Part shown: in pieces, positions 6,941 through 13,824 of the stretch
How the letters are laid out: each line of letters begins with the position of its first letter
How positions within the stretch are numbered: position 1 is the stretch's first letter
NCBI GenBank assembly: GCA_900551055.1
Contig: URUK01000040.1
Span: 1-20,544 of the forward strand
Length of the DNA: 20,544 nt
Direction of reading: 5' to 3'
Origin: an uncultured Prevotella sp.
GTDB lineage: Bacteria > Bacteroidota > Bacteroidia > Bacteroidales > Bacteroidaceae
Made by a program: the position numbers and the translations under genes
Notes under the pieces: model-generated
Told to the model about the DNA's origin: nothing
The model's input: the letters and a program-made list of their open reading frames with translations, nothing else
The model's database searches: none

Positions 6941-7091
6941 GCAATGAGAAATCAAAAAACTACGTTTTTCGCTTGACGTTGCGCCCGCCTTTCGACATAT
7001 TTGCTTCGCGAATATAGGATGCGGCTCGGCAATGAGAAATCAAAAAACTGCGTTTTTCATTTCTCATTGCGCTCGCCTTTCACTATATTTG
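6941..7091 (+). repeat. Two 63-bp direct repeats, the second strongly palindromic
   Basis: Copies at 6941-7003 and 7029-7091 share GCAATGAGAAATCAAAAAAC, then CGTTTTTC, then CGCC-TTTC and an ATATTTG end. In copy 2, ATTTCTCATTGC (7059-7070) pairs with GCAATGAGAAAT, and an inner AAAAAC/GTTTTT pair continues the stem. Copy 1 has lost this right arm. Between the copies lies GATGCGGCTCG, related to GATGCGGCATC at about 6904. Confidence 0.85.
7060..7091 (+). promoter_or_regulatory. Possible rightward promoter at the end of the second 63-bp repeat
   Basis: TATATTTG (7084-7091) is a perfect -7 element, with TTTC at 7060-7063 and a 20-nt spacer, the same arrangement as the promoter at 23-54. The -33 lies in the right arm of the palindrome. 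If used, it would give a leader of about 430 nt before the gene at 7530, including the structured element at 7321-7492. Confidence 0.35.
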
Positions 7092-7320
7092 TTGTAATCA
7101 GGTAGGTTTTATTTGACTATCAACAGATTGGATAAAACTCACACGAGAACGGGCAATGGATAAGAAAAAGCCGGACTGTTCCGAACCGCCATATTTCTCA
7201 TGCTTTCAAATAACTCTTTATCTCACCTGCAAAGATAACACTTCTTTCTGAAAAGGCCATATAAACGGCTGCAATCTTACGGAATAAAAACATATCGGGA
7301 AAAACGAGCATACCGTAGCC

Positions 7321-7492
7321 GAGTCCCCATAACCACAGGCAAAGGTAATTCGTGTTCTTCCCGTACAAGCAAGGCCAAGCCCTTCGGGTTCGTGGAAAAA
7401 ATCATCCTCGCCCCGGAGGGCTTGCGGTATTTTTTCCCGAAGCCTTGCATGTACGGAACACGACCTTTTTAAGCCTGTAGTTATGGGAACTC
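7321..7492 (+). ncRNA. Conserved structured element, copy 1 (long hairpin before the first element gene)
   Basis: It folds as one long hairpin. From the base, the pairs are 7321-7333 with 7480-7492 (one mismatch), 7335-7340 with 7473-7478, 7341-7346 with 7463-7468, 7351-7356 with 7457-7462, 7361-7367 with 7450-7456, 7369-7375 with 7442-7448, TTCG 7383-7386 with CGAA 7438-7441, and 7394-7402 with 7429-7437. There is a 4-nt left bulge at 7357-7360 and an A/A mismatch (7368, 7449). The apical loop carries CATCCTCGCC (7403-7412) and GCGGT (7424-7428). CAAGCCCT (7376-7383) can also pair with AGGGCTTG (7417-7424), which would be a pseudoknot. Copy 2 at 12417-12595 keeps this architecture with different stem sequences. 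It ends 37 nt before ATG 7530. It may be an mRNA leader, a separate ncRNA or a ssDNA hairpin. Confidence 0.75.
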
Positions 7493-7529
7493 CGGCCCCA
7501 GAAGCCGGACTAACAAAAAATCAAATGTT

Positions 7530-8360
7530 ATGTTACAGGCAACAAAGAACAAGTACACGGTGGAAACACTCAAACCACTGAACATTCTGTACGATCATGA
7601 ACACCGGCTGACACAGCAGGACGTGGATATGGCCAACGGTTATGTGGAACTGATAGAAAGGACACGCTCTGAAAAGATTCCACAGGTCGGTGACAGACTC
7701 ATCTATGTGGACAGATACGGGAAATATTACGGCAACGCCCTCATCGAGAAACGCAAAAATACGGACGGACTGATTTCCATCTGTGAAATCCCCTATATCC
7801 CTTTCATATGGGAAGAGTATGACGGTATCGGTTTAAGTGTCAGCGGAGGATCCTTCCACCATATTGACCCCCTCCAGTTGAAGTTCGTCAGATGGACGGA
7901 AGGGATATTCCAAGACTGGGGCAACTGCGGTGCGTGCGCCAACGGTGCCGTCGCATTCACGGCAAAAGTGCCGTTATGGTCCTATTCCGAACCTGACCCT
8001 CTCTACGGCGATTTCACCACTGAGACATGGAGACAGTATTATCTGACAAAAAACACGGGTCCGGACGCACGTAACCTGTACCAAGGCTTCGACAAGGCTT
8101 TCAGGACCGAAGAGGACTTCCTACAGTTCCTGAAGGACTATGAAGGGACCGTGTTCAAGGGCAACCAGGAAAACCATATCGTTCTCTGGTGTTTCCGTCA
8201 TGAGAACCGGTTCCTGCCGCAGCACGAATGGAACAAGATAGATGCCCCGGCCATGGAACGGCGTCTCAACTTTTATCCCGAACAGGTCAAGCTGGTCAAG
8301 GACATGGACAGCCACATCACCTACTGTTACCGTATCAAACCCGAAATTGACAATCTCTAA
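7530..8360 (+). CDS. Conserved mobile-element protein of unknown function (possibly DUF4121-like)
   Basis: This 276-aa soluble protein has no signal peptide or membrane segment. It is rich in aromatic residues (Trp/Tyr) in the middle, with the stretch DWGNCGACANGAVAFTAKVPLWSYSEPDPLYGDF. That stretch contains a single CxxC (Cys133, Cys136) with no second pair, so a zinc site within the chain is not evident. The N-terminal part (QVGDRLIYVDRYGKYYGNALIEKR) looks like a small beta domain. It recalls an uncharacterised family of Bacteroides conjugative elements that I believe is catalogued as DUF4121, but this is from memory. It is the first gene of the block, directly after structured element 1, and the next gene follows after 12 nt. 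Confidence 0.8.
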   Translation: MLQATKNKYTVETLKPLNILYDHEHRLTQQDVDMANGYVELIERTRSEKIPQVGDRLIYVDRYGKYYGNALIEKRKNTDGLISICEIPYIPFIWEEYDGIGLSVSGGSFHHIDPLQLKFVRWTEGIFQDWGNCGACANGAVAFTAKVPLWSYSEPDPLYGDFTTETWRQYYLTKNTGPDARNLYQGFDKAFRTEEDFLQFLKDYEGTVFKGNQENHIVLWCFRHENRFLPQHEWNKIDAPAMERRLNFYPEQVKLVKDMDSHITYCYRIKPEIDNL

Positions 8361-8372
8361 AACAATACAGTT

Positions 8373-9314
8373 ATGCAGACAACAGCAACAAGAACAGCAG
8401 GCAGCCACACTGACCTGCTCACAGGTATCCTGAACGTGCAAGTAAGGAACGAGGACAAGATTACAGAACAGGACAGGCAGTATTGCCAGCTCCAGCAGGA
8501 CCAGCTCTACAAGACGCTTGACCGTATCGACCGTTGGTATGCCATCTTCAAGGAAGAAGCGGAACGGTACCGGGAAATCAAGAGTTTCAAGTATGAGGAT
8601 AACGGTAAGGTCTCCATACGGAATTTCTATTTCAACAACAGCGGGGAGGATGACTATACCCACAACGAATTCAAACCGTTTGACCTCATCAACGAGCTTG
8701 CGGACAACAACTGCAATGCCAACGCGAATTTCGCGAGTCGCATCATTTCCTATTTCAACAGGACCTACAATGTAGATGTCCCCATTCCTGTAATCGACGA
8801 GAAGGCCATGCGCATGGGATTCCGTCCGATCTACCAGACTTACGTGGACATGGTCATTGAACACCTCGGCGGAAAAAGTTTCCGTGAGACCGCAGAGGAA
8901 GAACTGCTGGCCCGTTTCCTGAAAACGGTACAGCCTTCCCGCTGGAGCAAGGTGAAGCCCGAACTGAAAAAGGACAAGATAACTTTCCCTGACATCGTGT
9001 CCTGGGACAGCATCCATCTGGAATACCACCGGGAATATGAGTTCTCGTATGACTGCGGAAGGAAAGTGGACATTTTCTGCGAAGGTATCGCATACGGAGC
9101 AGATGACGTGATAAACGGTTCAAGCGGTATGGTCATCGGTCTTGACAGACGCGATGTGGATATAACCGAATGGTACAACCTCACCCTGAGCAACGCAGAA
9201 CAGATCAAGTTCTACAAGAACGGACGCATCGACGTACGCTTCAAGGACAGCCAGGCCGCAGAGAACTGCTACAGAAGGCTACGGCTGGATGAAATCACAC
9301 TCAGAGAAGAGTGA
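8373..9314 (+). CDS. Conserved mobile-element protein of unknown function
   Basis: I do not recognise a family for this 313-aa soluble protein. The N-terminal third is helical and charged (ITEQDRQYCQLQQDQLYKTLDRIDRWYAIFKEEAERYREIKSF). The middle reads FKPFDLINELADNNCNANANFASRIISYFNRTYNVDVPIPVIDE, and the C-terminal part is mixed beta (KVDIFCEGIAYGADDVINGSSGMVIGLDRRDV). It probably forms a unit with the gene 12 nt upstream. A strong hairpin (9333-9365) follows and may end or attenuate the two-gene transcript before the large methyltransferase-helicase gene. Confidence 0.8.
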   Translation: MQTTATRTAGSHTDLLTGILNVQVRNEDKITEQDRQYCQLQQDQLYKTLDRIDRWYAIFKEEAERYREIKSFKYEDNGKVSIRNFYFNNSGEDDYTHNEFKPFDLINELADNNCNANANFASRIISYFNRTYNVDVPIPVIDEKAMRMGFRPIYQTYVDMVIEHLGGKSFRETAEEELLARFLKTVQPSRWSKVKPELKKDKITFPDIVSWDSIHLEYHREYEFSYDCGRKVDIFCEGIAYGADDVINGSSGMVIGLDRRDVDITEWYNLTLSNAEQIKFYKNGRIDVRFKDSQAAENCYRRLRLDEITLREE

Positions 9315-9332
9315 TTCATGAAATACTTATTC

Positions 9333-9365
9333 AGGCACCCCGTAAGACATCCTTGCGGGGTGTCT
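9333..9365 (+). terminator. Strong hairpin after the first two element genes
   Basis: A 14-bp stem with two G/U pairs forms from 9333-9346 and 9352-9365 with loop ACATC, its core being CACCCCG/CGGGGTG. It is followed by TCGTTTCC rather than a clean U tract, so it could be a weak terminator, an attenuator or an RNA-processing site. Confidence 0.6.
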
Positions 9366-9394
9366 TCGTTTCCAACCATTAAAAAAGAAAAGAC

Positions 9395-12300
9395 ATGTAT
9401 GCCATCATACCCCAACAGATTCCTCAGGACAGGCGTGCCGAGATCAACGAGAAAATCCTTTTCGCCATAGACTCCGGCAAGGACCTCGTTCCGAAGGAAA
9501 GCATCTACAACTGCTACACGGGAACCGGAGGACTGCACAACCTCAGACAGTCGGATTTCACCAGCTACCATGAATACGCCGAGGCCAAGAAGGAATTCGA
9601 GATGGGACAGTTCTTCACCCCGCACGACATATGCCGGAGCATGGTGGAGACCCTTTCTCCGACATCGGCGGAAATGGTGCTTGACATGTGCTGCGGCATG
9701 GGCAACTTCTTCAACCATCTGCCCAACCTGCACAATGCCTACGGATTCGACATAGACGGCAAGGCGGTGGCCGTTGCCAGATACCTCTACCCGGAAGCTC
9801 ATATCGAGAAATGCGACATACAGCTGTACAATCCCGAACAGCGCTTCGACATCATTGTCGGAAATCCGCCCTTCAACCTGAAATTTGATTACAGGCTGTC
9901 GCAGGAATTCTACATGGACAAGGCCTATGACGTGCTTAACCCTGCCGGAATCCTGATGGTCATCGTCCCTCTCTCCTTCATGCAGAACGAGTTCTGGGAA
10001 AAGACACGCGTGGCGAAAATCAACTCGAATTTCTCCTTCATCGGCCAGACCAGGCTGGAACATTCAGCCTTCTCTACGGTGGGCGTGCAGAATTTCGCAA
10101 CAAAAATCATGGTATTCCTCCGCCGTTCCCTCCATATTGAAATGCAGCCCTACAACGCGGAAGAGTTTGTCAGCATGGATGAGCTGAAGAAACGCATAGC
10201 CGAAGTGCGGAAAATGAAACACCGGCTGCGCCTCCAGCTGATGCGGGAGTGCAACCATATAGACAAAGAAGAGCTGGAACAGTTCGAGTACAGGCTCGCC
10301 AAATACATGTACGAGCTGAAAGCCCATGCCGTGCTGAACAGGCATGTCGAAAAGGCGGAGGCGCTGGTGTCCAAATTCCGCAACCAGAAACCGCCGGAAA
10401 ATGCCACCCGGGAACAGATAAAGGAATGGGAACGCAAGAAGCTGACCACCGGCAAGGTTCTCGGCATCATCCGCAGGTACATCACCTCGCAGAACGTGGT
10501 ACCTCGCAAGGAAGTGGCACTGGTGAAGACATCCTACGGTTTCAAGCTGAAGCAATATGCCCCGCGTCTGCTTGACAAGGTCACGCACAAGGCCGCAGGC
10601 ATCAACGACATCATACTCGGAAGGGCCGAACTCCCGATGCCGGAAACCGTCACGGAAAAGAACATGCGGCAGATCCGTGCCACCAGAAAACTGATACGGC
10701 GCAAACAGAGGCAATACGAGACCCAGAATCTCCAGTTTGCGGAAATGCGGGAAGATGCCGGCCTGAAGGAATACCTGGACCGCACCACATTCATCAACAA
10801 GGACGGTGAAGTCTGCGAATTCACGGACTTGCAGAAACACGACCTGAACCTCGTGCTGCAGAAACGCTACGCCCTGCTGAACTGGCAGCAGGGTTCGGGC
10901 AAGACCGCCGCCGTCTATCACAGGGCGAAATACCTGCTCAAGTTCAGAAAGGCAAGGAACGTCATCATACTTGCCCCGGCCATTGCCACCAATATGACCT
11001 GGGGGCCGTTCCTGACTGTAAACAAGGAACGGTTCCGCACAATACAAAACCTCAGAGACCTCGACCATGTACCGGAAGGAACCTTCCTTGTCGTCTCCAC
11101 TTCCATGCTCGGCAAGCTGAAAAAAGGTCTGATGCGTTTCGTCAGACGCACTTGCGGGAAACTGTGCCTGGTCTTCGACGAGTCGGATGAAATCACCAAT
11201 CCCACGTCACAGCGCACAAGGAACGTCCTGTGCATCTTCAGAAGAATCAGGTACAAGATCCTCGATACCGGAACAACCACCCGCAACAACATCGCGGAGC
11301 TGTACAGCCAGTTCGAGCTGCTCTACAACAACTCCGTAAACATGATATGCTGGAGCCCGCAGGTCTACCACGAGAACAGGGACCACGAAATAGAGGAAGA
11401 GAACAACCCGGATTACGGGACACCGTTTCCCGCCTTCAGGGGACACGTCCTCTTCCGCGCCTGTCACTGCCCGGGGAAAGCCACCGTTTTCGGCATAGAG
11501 AAACAGAACCAGGATGTCTACAACAAGGACGAGCTTTCCGAACTTATCGGCAAGACGGTCATCACCCGTAAATTCAGGGATTTTGCGGGAGAGAAATACC
11601 GGGTACGTACGCATACCGTCCGCCCCTCGGAAGGAGAACACGAGGTGTACCGTGTCATCATCGAGGAGTTCTGCCGCATCTGCGAGCTGTACTACAACAG
11701 CACGGGAGACACGAAAAAGGATGCGGGGCTGAGACTCATGAGGCAGATCAAGCTGCTTATCAAGGCCTGTTCGGTACCTCACCTGATAGAGGGATATTAC
11801 GGCGACGAATATCCCTCCAAGACCCGCTATATCGAAAGGCTCGTGAGGACAATACCGGGCAAGGTGGCCATCGGGTGCACCACGCTGGCGGCCTTCGACC
11901 TCTATGAGAGCTATATTCGGGCACATTTCCCCGACAGGCCGGTATTCGTGGTCAAGGGAGACGTGGCCTTCAGGAAACGTCAGAAAATCGTGACGGAGTT
12001 CGATTCCACCATCAACGGTATCCTGATATGCACGCAGCAGAGCCTGAGCAGCTCGGTGAACATACCTACCTGCAATGACGTGATACTGGAATCCCTGCAA
12101 TGGAACATTCCACGTATGGAGCAGTTCTATTTCCGTTTCATCCGTCTGGACTCCAGAGAGATGAAGAACGTCCATTACGTCACCTATGAAGACTCGGTCG
12201 AACAGAACCTGATGGCCTTGGTGCTGACCAAGGAGCGTCTGAACGAGTTCATCAAGACGGGTGAGGTAAAGGAGCAGTCCGAGATCTTCGAGGAGTTCGA

Positions 12301-12397
12301 CATCACGATGTCCGTCATAGACAGCCTGCTTGTCCGCACGCAGGACAGCGAAGGCAAGATACACATCAGCTGGGGAAGCCAGCGAATAACAGAATGA
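9395..12397 (+). CDS. Fused N6-adenine DNA methyltransferase and superfamily 2 helicase
   Basis: This 1000-aa protein has two enzymatic halves. The N-terminal half is an N6-adenine methyltransferase, with the entry motif GQFFTPHDICRSMV (71-84), SAM motif VLDMCCGMGNF (95-105) and catalytic NPPF (157-160). A basic linker of about 240 residues (260-460) follows. The C-terminal half is a SNF2/DEAD-like SF2 ATPase, with Walker A QQGSGKT (498-504), motif II DESD (595-598), motif III-like DTGTTTRNN (624-632) and a late motif region GILICTQQSLSSSVNIPTCNDVILES (875-900). No target-recognition domain or nuclease motif is seen. The arrangement recalls phage P1 DarB, a methyltransferase-helicase that protects DNA from type I restriction, though this protein is under half its size. 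An anti-restriction or DNA-modification role during transfer is inferred. The ArdA-like gene follows, separated by structured element 2. Confidence 0.9.
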   Translation: MYAIIPQQIPQDRRAEINEKILFAIDSGKDLVPKESIYNCYTGTGGLHNLRQSDFTSYHEYAEAKKEFEMGQFFTPHDICRSMVETLSPTSAEMVLDMCCGMGNFFNHLPNLHNAYGFDIDGKAVAVARYLYPEAHIEKCDIQLYNPEQRFDIIVGNPPFNLKFDYRLSQEFYMDKAYDVLNPAGILMVIVPLSFMQNEFWEKTRVAKINSNFSFIGQTRLEHSAFSTVGVQNFATKIMVFLRRSLHIEMQPYNAEEFVSMDELKKRIAEVRKMKHRLRLQLMRECNHIDKEELEQFEYRLAKYMYELKAHAVLNRHVEKAEALVSKFRNQKPPENATREQIKEWERKKLTTGKVLGIIRRYITSQNVVPRKEVALVKTSYGFKLKQYAPRLLDKVTHKAAGINDIILGRAELPMPETVTEKNMRQIRATRKLIRRKQRQYETQNLQFAEMREDAGLKEYLDRTTFINKDGEVCEFTDLQKHDLNLVLQKRYALLNWQQGSGKTAAVYHRAKYLLKFRKARNVIILAPAIATNMTWGPFLTVNKERFRTIQNLRDLDHVPEGTFLVVSTSMLGKLKKGLMRFVRRTCGKLCLVFDESDEITNPTSQRTRNVLCIFRRIRYKILDTGTTTRNNIAELYSQFELLYNNSVNMICWSPQVYHENRDHEIEEENNPDYGTPFPAFRGHVLFRACHCPGKATVFGIEKQNQDVYNKDELSELIGKTVITRKFRDFAGEKYRVRTHTVRPSEGEHEVYRVIIEEFCRICELYYNSTGDTKKDAGLRLMRQIKLLIKACSVPHLIEGYYGDEYPSKTRYIERLVRTIPGKVAIGCTTLAAFDLYESYIRAHFPDRPVFVVKGDVAFRKRQKIVTEFDSTINGILICTQQSLSSSVNIPTCNDVILESLQWNIPRMEQFYFRFIRLDSREMKNVHYVTYEDSVEQNLMALVLTKERLNEFIKTGEVKEQSEIFEEFDITMSVIDSLLVRTQDSEGKIHISWGSQRITE

Positions 12398-12416
12398 ACA
12401 TGAACCGTATGGAGAT

Positions 12417-12595
12417 GCCCGGAAGTCCCATTCCCACCGACAAAGGTAGTCCGCGTCCCGCTCGGCTGAGCAAGGTCATGCCGCAGGCGGTTTTCGGGAA
12501 AATCATCCTCGCCGCAGCTGCGGTATTTTCCCGAAAAACCCTGCACAGCCGGGACACGGCACCTTTTGGGAGTCGGTGGAATGGAACCCCCGGGC
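12417..12595 (+). ncRNA. Conserved structured element, copy 2 (long hairpin before the ArdA-like gene)
   Basis: It folds into the same shape as 7321-7492. The pairs are 12417-12422 with 12590-12595, 12428-12441 with 12572-12584 (one bulged C), AAAGGT 12442-12447 with 12561-12566, GTCC 12455-12458 with 12552-12555, CGGCTG 12463-12468 with 12546-12551, GCAAGGT 12470-12476 with 12538-12544 (one mismatch), and a perfect 13-bp apical stem 12491-12503 with 12525-12537. The 4-nt left bulge (12459-12462), the A/A mismatch (12469, 12545), the right-side bulge after AAAGGT/ACCTTT and the loop motifs CATCCTCGCC (12504-12513) and GCGGT (12520-12524) all match copy 1. CCGCAG (12481-12486) can pair with CTGCGG (12518-12523), a pseudoknot equivalent to that of copy 1. 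It ends 26 nt before ATG 12622. Confidence 0.78.
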
Positions 12596-12621
12596 TCCAC
12601 ATACATAAAAAGAAAAATAAT

Positions 12622-13113
12622 ATGGATCTGAACAATGCAGAGATTGCCGTGACCACACAGCATCTCATGGACATAAAGGATTACAGGGACTACTGGCTGC
12701 ACCTGTCCGACTACAGCGACATGGGTGAGTTCCTGTGCGCCTGTTCCGACCTGTTCCCCGGGGAAAAGGAACCGGAATACCGGTATCCCAGATGGGAGAA
12801 CATCCCGGACACGCTGATCAGCCGTGAATGGCTCTGTCCCAACTTCTTCGAGATCAGGGACGCCCTTGAAAGGCTCGAAGAGGAAGAAACGGAGTTTTTC
12901 ATAAACTGGAGCAGGCATTACGGCTATGACATCACTACAGATGACCCGCACATGATGGTATCACATTACCACGACCTGTACGGGGACACCGTCACGGAAG
13001 CGGAAGAAGACGCGGACACAGGAGAAGACGCCCTGATATACACGGGTGTATCAAGCTGCTACTGCGACATGCTTCCATTCCGTTACGAAATATTTGATGA
13101 CAATTATGACTAA
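12622..13113 (+). CDS. ArdA-like antirestriction protein
   Basis: This is a 163-aa, strongly acidic protein. The stretch from about residue 27, LHLSDYSDMGEFLCACSDLFP, then PRWENIPDTLISREWLCPNFFEIRDALERLEEEETEFFINW, follows the ArdA pattern seen in Bacteroides elements (DLSDYSD...ENIP..LI.ESWL...FF.IRDA...L...E...F..W). ArdA proteins mimic B-form DNA and block type I restriction enzymes while an element enters a new host. The usual N-terminal strand before DLSDYSD is shorter and altered here, and the C-terminus (CYCDMLPFRYEIFDDNYD) is diverged, so activity is not assured. ATG 12622 follows an A-rich leader. The frame stays open upstream to an ATG at 12394, but that run crosses the structured element and is taken as chance. 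It starts a run of closely spaced genes. Confidence 0.75.
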   Translation: MDLNNAEIAVTTQHLMDIKDYRDYWLHLSDYSDMGEFLCACSDLFPGEKEPEYRYPRWENIPDTLISREWLCPNFFEIRDALERLEEEETEFFINWSRHYGYDITTDDPHMMVSHYHDLYGDTVTEAEEDADTGEDALIYTGVSSCYCDMLPFRYEIFDDNYD

Positions 13114-13125
13114 AAGACAAAAGAT

Positions 13126-13440
13126 ATGGAAATCAACTTCAAAGGACCTGTAATGCCTATCGACCCATACTCGCAGCTGGCATTCGTGGAAATACTGAAC
13201 ATCATTCTGACGGCAGGACACATCGTGGACGTGAACCGCTTTCTCATAAGCAGGAACGTCAACCCGCTGTTCGGTTCGCTGTCAGGCTATTTCAGATGGT
13301 CGTTTGCCGGAGACCGCTTCACGCTCTGGCAACGCACGGACTACAATTCAACGCTGTGTTTCAACCACAGGATACTCGACCTGCCTTTCGGTGTCCTGGC
13401 AGCGAAAGACAACGGAAAAGACATGGAAACGGCAAACTGA
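13126..13440 (+). CDS. Small protein of unknown function
   Basis: This 104-aa protein matches no family I recognise. The N-terminal half has a hydrophobic helix-like run (LAFVEILNIILTAGHIVDVNRFLISRNV), too polar to be a clear membrane anchor. The second half has aromatic-rich beta character (LSGYFRWSFAGDRFTLWQRTDYNSTLCF). It lies 12 nt after the ArdA-like gene and 12 nt before the next gene, so it is almost certainly co-transcribed. The start context is GATATGG, as for several genes here. Confidence 0.7.
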   Translation: MEINFKGPVMPIDPYSQLAFVEILNIILTAGHIVDVNRFLISRNVNPLFGSLSGYFRWSFAGDRFTLWQRTDYNSTLCFNHRILDLPFGVLAAKDNGKDMETAN

Positions 13441-13452
13441 AAATGAAACGAT

Positions 13453-13740
13453 ATGGAAACTACGGTAAAAATACCCAACCGGGAAATCGCGCTCGCGGCA
13501 TTTGACAGGCTCCGCCGGGAAAAAAGGAAGGATGCCGCACTGAGACTGGCCGGGTGCATGATCAGAGGGACATACATATCCCTCGGCATCGGTGATACCG
13601 ACTGGGAAATAGATACCGCACTGCACAAATGCGGCGGTGAGCCTAAAACCGGATACGGTCATACGGCACATTTCCACTTCGACGGTGAGACGGAAATGGA
13701 AGCGGAGAAATATGAAAGGCTCAAGCAAGAGAACGAATAA
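13453..13740 (+). CDS. Small protein of unknown function
   Basis: This 95-aa soluble protein begins with a basic helical stretch (REIALAAFDRLRREKRKDAALRLAGCM), followed by GTYISLGIGDTDWEIDTALHKCGG and an acidic tail (ETEMEAEKYERLKQENE). No family is recognised. ATG 13453 is chosen over an out-of-frame ATG ten bases upstream. The same stop-aaATGaaa...GATATGG arrangement recurs before 15388. A GAAA-loop hairpin follows the stop. Confidence 0.7.
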   Translation: METTVKIPNREIALAAFDRLRREKRKDAALRLAGCMIRGTYISLGIGDTDWEIDTALHKCGGEPKTGYGHTAHFHFDGETEMEAEKYERLKQENE

Positions 13741-13745
13741 CAAGG

Positions 13746-13765
13746 GAGCGGCCGAAAGGTCGCTC
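13746..13765 (+). terminator. GAAA-tetraloop hairpin, terminator-like
   Basis: GAGCGGCC (13746-13753) pairs with GGTCGCTC (13758-13765) around a GAAA loop, with one G/U pair, followed by TTCTCATTTG. The loop and pyrimidine-rich tail fit an intrinsic terminator or attenuator splitting the gene run before 13825. Confidence 0.65.
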
Positions 13766-13824
13766 TTCTCATTTGTAAACAATATGTACGGGAAACGGAA
13801 TCCTGCCGTACACAGGTAACAGAA

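Larger units (their letters stand above)
6508..7320. other. Gene-free region with repeat remnants at the chromosome/mobile-element transition
   Basis: No convincing coding frame is present on either strand over about 800 bp. It contains a GAAGTTAAAG repeat patch, a perfect 21-bp hairpin, two 63-bp direct repeats and a possible promoter (each listed separately). There is also a minus-strand TATCTTTG (7230-7237) with no gene downstream. The stretch 7092-7320 holds nothing else recognisable. The left edge of the mobile element probably lies in this region, but no integrase or attachment repeat was found. Confidence 0.6.

Noticed and set aside
7230..7237. Minus-strand promoter TATCTTTG
   Set aside because: No gene lies downstream on the minus strand between 6500 and 7230, and the -33 is absent.
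7100..7320. Left attachment site of the mobile element
   Set aside because: No repeated core was found near the other end of the block and no integrase gene is present, so no site can be supported.
7321..7492. Group II intron fragment, tRNA or CRISPR-related RNA as an identity for the structured element
   Set aside because: No domain V-like hairpin, cloverleaf, anticodon or repeat-spacer order is seen. A single long bulged hairpin does not fit any of these.
10064..12364. Long open frames on the minus strand (about 334 and 385 codons) opposite the methyltransferase-helicase gene
   Set aside because: They lie wholly within a plus-strand gene with clear domain motifs. The translations are low in recognisable motifs and arise from the codon bias of the real gene.
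7340..12448. Antisense promoters: minus-strand TACCTTTG at the same place in both structured elements (7340-7347 and 12441-12448)
   Set aside because: The bases belong to a conserved stem (AAAGGT/ACCTTT), and no -33 TTTG lies at the right spacing in either copy.
12394..13113. ArdA-like gene starting at ATG 12394
   Set aside because: The added residues only translate the structured element and have no ArdA similarity. ATG 12622 has an A-rich context and gives the expected protein.
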